Below are positions 5,194 to 5,336 of a DNA stretch of 5,336 nucleotides, one piece after another. Each line of letters begins with the position of its first letter. Position 1 is the first letter of the stretch. The DNA lies in NCBI GenBank assembly GCA_964422155.1, contig CAYQZZ010000102.1:1-5336 (forward strand). Direction: 5' to 3'. This stretch comes from JBGPRB01 sp964422155. Its GTDB lineage: Bacteria > Chloroflexota > Dehalococcoidia > Dehalococcoidales > RBG-16-60-22. The translations under genes were made by a program, and so were the position numbers. The notes beneath the pieces are model-generated. The model did no database searches, was not told the DNA's origin, and saw nothing but the letters and a program-made list of their open reading frames with translations.

Positions 5194-5336
5194 CGCTCTG
5201 TTTTCAGCTTCCCAATCACGGCATCGGCCACCTGCCTGGTGCCCACGGCTGACGGGTCGTCCCGGCACGACTTCATGTCGTAGGTGACGCTCTTGCCCTC
5301 GGCGATGACCGCCGCGATGGACTTTTCCAGTCGGTC
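5190..5336 (-). CDS. Isocitrate/isopropylmalate dehydrogenase family protein, C-terminal end (5' part outside window)
   Basis: Not covered by a start codon in the window: the frame is open from 5336 down to TGA at 5192-5190, giving 48 residues. The segment AAVIAEGKSVTYDM (8-21) and DDPSAVGTRQVADAVIGKL (26-44) are the C-terminal signature of beta-decarboxylating dehydrogenases acting on isocitrate or 3-isopropylmalate with NAD(P). I lean to isocitrate dehydrogenase because of the VTYD..DDP.AVGT pattern, but the substrate loop is outside the window, so the two cannot be separated here. It precedes the flavin-barrel gene on the same strand by 60 bases. Confidence 0.75.
   Translation of the reverse strand, partial: DRLEKSIAAVIAEGKSVTYDMKSCRDDPSAVGTRQVADAVIGKLKTER

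Overview
The window is a stretch of ordinary bacterial housekeeping genes on a draft scaffold that contains one run of exactly 100 N (3568-3667). Gene content and protein style (PurL beside a long-form PurQ, an AcpP with a short insertion, a stand-alone ArgA-like acetyltransferase, an FMN-barrel protein, an isocitrate/isopropylmalate dehydrogenase) suggest a free-living, probably anaerobic bacterium. My best guess is the Chloroflexota (Dehalococcoidia-like). That guess rests on remembered family resemblance, not on a search. The N gap and the cut genes at both ends fit a metagenome or draft assembly.

Layout. On the + strand the 3' end of purL (2-511) is followed by a terminator-like hairpin, a candidate promoter and purQ (646-1416). 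Together PurL and PurQ supply the FGAM synthetase step of purine synthesis. Converging on purQ is a minus-strand pair, nusB then acpP (2148 down to 1456). The nusB/nadK divergent region (2149-2301) carries a good candidate promoter for each direction. nadK (2302-3153) overlaps the start of an ArgA-like GNAT acetyltransferase (3131 onward), which is cut by the N gap. On the far side is the 3' part of a Nudix hydrolase of the ADP-ribose pyrophosphatase type (to 4117). NAD kinase and an ADP-ribose hydrolase in one transcription unit would fit a pyridine-nucleotide theme.

From 4118 to 4325 there is no gene. The space holds two different repeat-like elements: a compact palindrome flanked by CATTG/CAAT ends (about 4131-4174), and an AT-rich imperfect inverted repeat (about 4189-4313) made largely of AATAACCAA units. 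The right part is on the minus strand: the C-terminus of an isocitrate/isopropylmalate dehydrogenase (5336-5190), a pyridoxamine-5'-phosphate-oxidase-like flavin-barrel protein (5129-4707) and a HIT-family protein (4685-4326). The last two are 21 bases apart and probably share a promoter at 5165-5193.

I see no phage, defence, CRISPR or other undescribed multi-gene system. The points most worth a second look are the false GNAT-Nudix fusion created by the N gap, the two adjacent intergenic repeats, and the terminator-plus-promoter between purL and purQ.
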